Both the position numbers and the translations under genes were made by a program. From Parascedosporium putredinis (lineage: Eukaryota > Ascomycota > Sordariomycetes > Microascales > Microascaceae): a DNA stretch of 64,000 nt. This document shows, one piece after another, positions 62,901 to 64,000 of the stretch. The stretch covers positions 1,054,001 through 1,118,000 of the forward strand of contig CASHTG010000016.1 of assembly GCA_949357655.1 (NCBI GenBank). The letters run 5' to 3'. Within the stretch, counting starts at the first letter, position 1. Each line of letters begins with the position of its first letter. The notes under the pieces were generated by a model that did no database searches, had not been told where the DNA came from, and saw nothing but the letters and a program-made list of their open reading frames with translations.

Positions 62901-63573
62901 AAGGACGAAATGTTCTACGAAGTATGTCTGCTCCGGCTCGACTTGTCCCGATCGCATCCGCTACATGGGGCTGCATGAAAAGTCGCCTCTGGGCAGAAGA
63001 CTCAAAGTGAACAACGATAAGGACGTCTTCTGCTGGTCGTGGACAATCACACCATCACAAATGCGGTTGAAGACGGTCAAGCAGCCACGTCAATTTATTA
63101 ACACACCGCCTGAGCCATCCAATCCAAGCTGGGGGTTTTTCTTGAAGGAGGCCTGTGCCAAGGTATGCTGTCAACCCCCATTGTAAGGGCAATGGCAGGA
63201 GGCTGCCAACGCAAATGTGGGTGACTAAGGCTCTGAAACGCGACCCGGAAGGCGCTTGATGCTTGATTTCCACGCCAATCATCTTTGCACATTAGCACGT
63301 ACCATACCACGCCTTCAGCACCTCCCGTGCCTCCTTGTGGTTAGACCCAGAACCTTTGACCTGAGCCATCCTTTTATTTTTTTCTCTCAATTGCAGCCCA
63401 ACTCCAACTCCAACTCGCCGCCTTTCCATTCCTTCAAACGCCCGGCGGCAACGCTTGATCATCGTAAATTTCTTCTCTTCCCTTTTCCCCTTCTCCAAGT
63501 CATCACCATCTCGGGCTGGCCTCAAATCAATTTCCTCGACCAAAAAGTTTCTGGCCCTTGGGCTACCTCGGCT
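56985..63573. other. Gene-poor interval of about 6.6 kb
   Basis: No supported gene. Best candidates by length are 57789-57493 (minus), 61654-61241 (minus, with one hydrophobic stretch) and 61871-62259 (plus); none shows a family signature or a splice-consistent extension. C/T-rich sequence from about 63330 is probably the leader of the right-edge gene. Confidence 0.45.
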
Positions 63574-64000
63574 ATGGTGTCGCCATTCCTTCCCCCGGCT
63601 CCGACGCCGCCTGTCAACAATAGCAGCAGCCAGGGCCCAGTTTCGAACCGCGATCGAACTGCCGGTCTTCTCAACCTCCTCAAGTTCAGTGGTAAAGGTT
63701 CCCAGCCGATTATCGCACCCGAGGAAGATCACCTCGAAGGCCCCGGTCCTCTAGGCCATCAGCATCCGGTTGGTGGGCCATCCTACAACATCCCCCACCA
63801 TGTCGGCCCCCAGAGCCATCATAGCCACCAGAGCCATCATAGCCATCCTTCCCAGCAGTCCCCTCATCATGAAATTGTGAACGTGGCTATCCCTCGACAG
63901 GCACTTCCTCTCTTGGCCCCTGCACCGTCCAGTGCGGATCCGTCGGGTCTTTTGGCTGCCCTTATGAAGGGCATGCGCGCGCCCGATGAGCAAGATGACC
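63574..64000 (+). CDS. N-terminal fragment of a large low-complexity protein, runs off right edge
   Basis: From ATG 63574 an open frame continues to the window end (142 codons). It is rich in Pro, Ser, His and Gln: MVSPFLPPAPTPPVNNSSSQ, then AGLLNLLKFSGKGSQP, a His/Ser-rich stretch around 63800-63870, and PSGLLAALMKGMRAPDEQD. The LLNLLKF segment looks like short leucine-rich linear motifs seen in fungal mRNA-decay scaffolds (Edc4-like WD40 proteins), so that is my guess, but nothing in this fragment proves it. A competing frame at 63455-63754 ends without homology signs. The start is the first ATG of the frame. Confidence 0.55.
   Translation, partial: MVSPFLPPAPTPPVNNSSSQGPVSNRDRTAGLLNLLKFSGKGSQPIIAPEEDHLEGPGPLGHQHPVGGPSYNIPHHVGPQSHHSHQSHHSHPSQQSPHHEIVNVAIPRQALPLLAPAPSSADPSGLLAALMKGMRAPDEQDD

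Overview
The window is from a filamentous ascomycete (Pezizomycotina, most likely a Sordariomycete). Genes carry short spliceosomal introns of about 55-270 bases with GT..AG ends, and spliced products match fungal housekeeping families. Intergenic spaces are long and rich in A/T and C/T tracts. No transposon, rRNA, plasmid or viral gene was recognised.

Layout, left to right. At the left edge (minus strand) is the N-terminus of the Ssn6/Cyc8 (RCM-1) co-repressor, followed by about 12.4 kb in which I find no gene. Then come a TMEM115/rhomboid-like Golgi protein (-, 12.9-14.1 kb), a Sif2/TBL1 LisH-WD40 protein (+, 18.0-20.6 kb), a nuclease A inhibitor-like protein (+, 22.0-22.6 kb), anthranilate synthase component I (+, 23.9-25.8 kb) and a convergent DHA1 MFS transporter (-, 26.7-29.0 kb). 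Next are an inositol/sugar transporter (-, 33.5-35.3 kb), the polarity factor Bud6/Aip3 (-, 36.5-39.6 kb), an unrecognised protein (-, 41.7-42.6 kb), two intron-containing tRNA-Asp genes (-, 43.1-43.5 kb) and a secreted GH5 endoglucanase (-, 44.0-45.5 kb). After these are mitochondrial ribosomal protein uS19m (+, 46.8-47.3 kb), TAF10 (-, 47.7-48.4 kb), the HDEL receptor Erd2 (-, 49.5-50.4 kb), a ubiquitin-like/WLM metalloprotease (+, 53.7-54.8 kb) and a LicD/Mnn4-like protein (-, 55.9-57.0 kb). About 6.6 kb without a recognised gene leads to the 5' end of a further gene on the right edge (+, from 63.6 kb).

The genes do not form a cluster. They are a normal mixture of transcription (Ssn6, Sif2, TAF10), secretory pathway (TMEM115-like, Erd2, Mnn4-like), transport, amino-acid synthesis, polarity and wood-sugar degradation functions.

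The strongest window-wide signal is technical. Ten of the protein genes are interrupted by small frameshifts, nearly all placeable in a G or C run of about 3-5 (a few in an A run or CT-rich stretch). About twenty need one base restored; three others need two restored or one removed. Conserved protein sequence continues directly in the next frame, which points to homopolymer under-calling in the assembly rather than gene decay. Several other genes (inositol transporter, GH5, uS19m, Erd2, Mnn4-like) read cleanly. I found no convincing undescribed biological system here.
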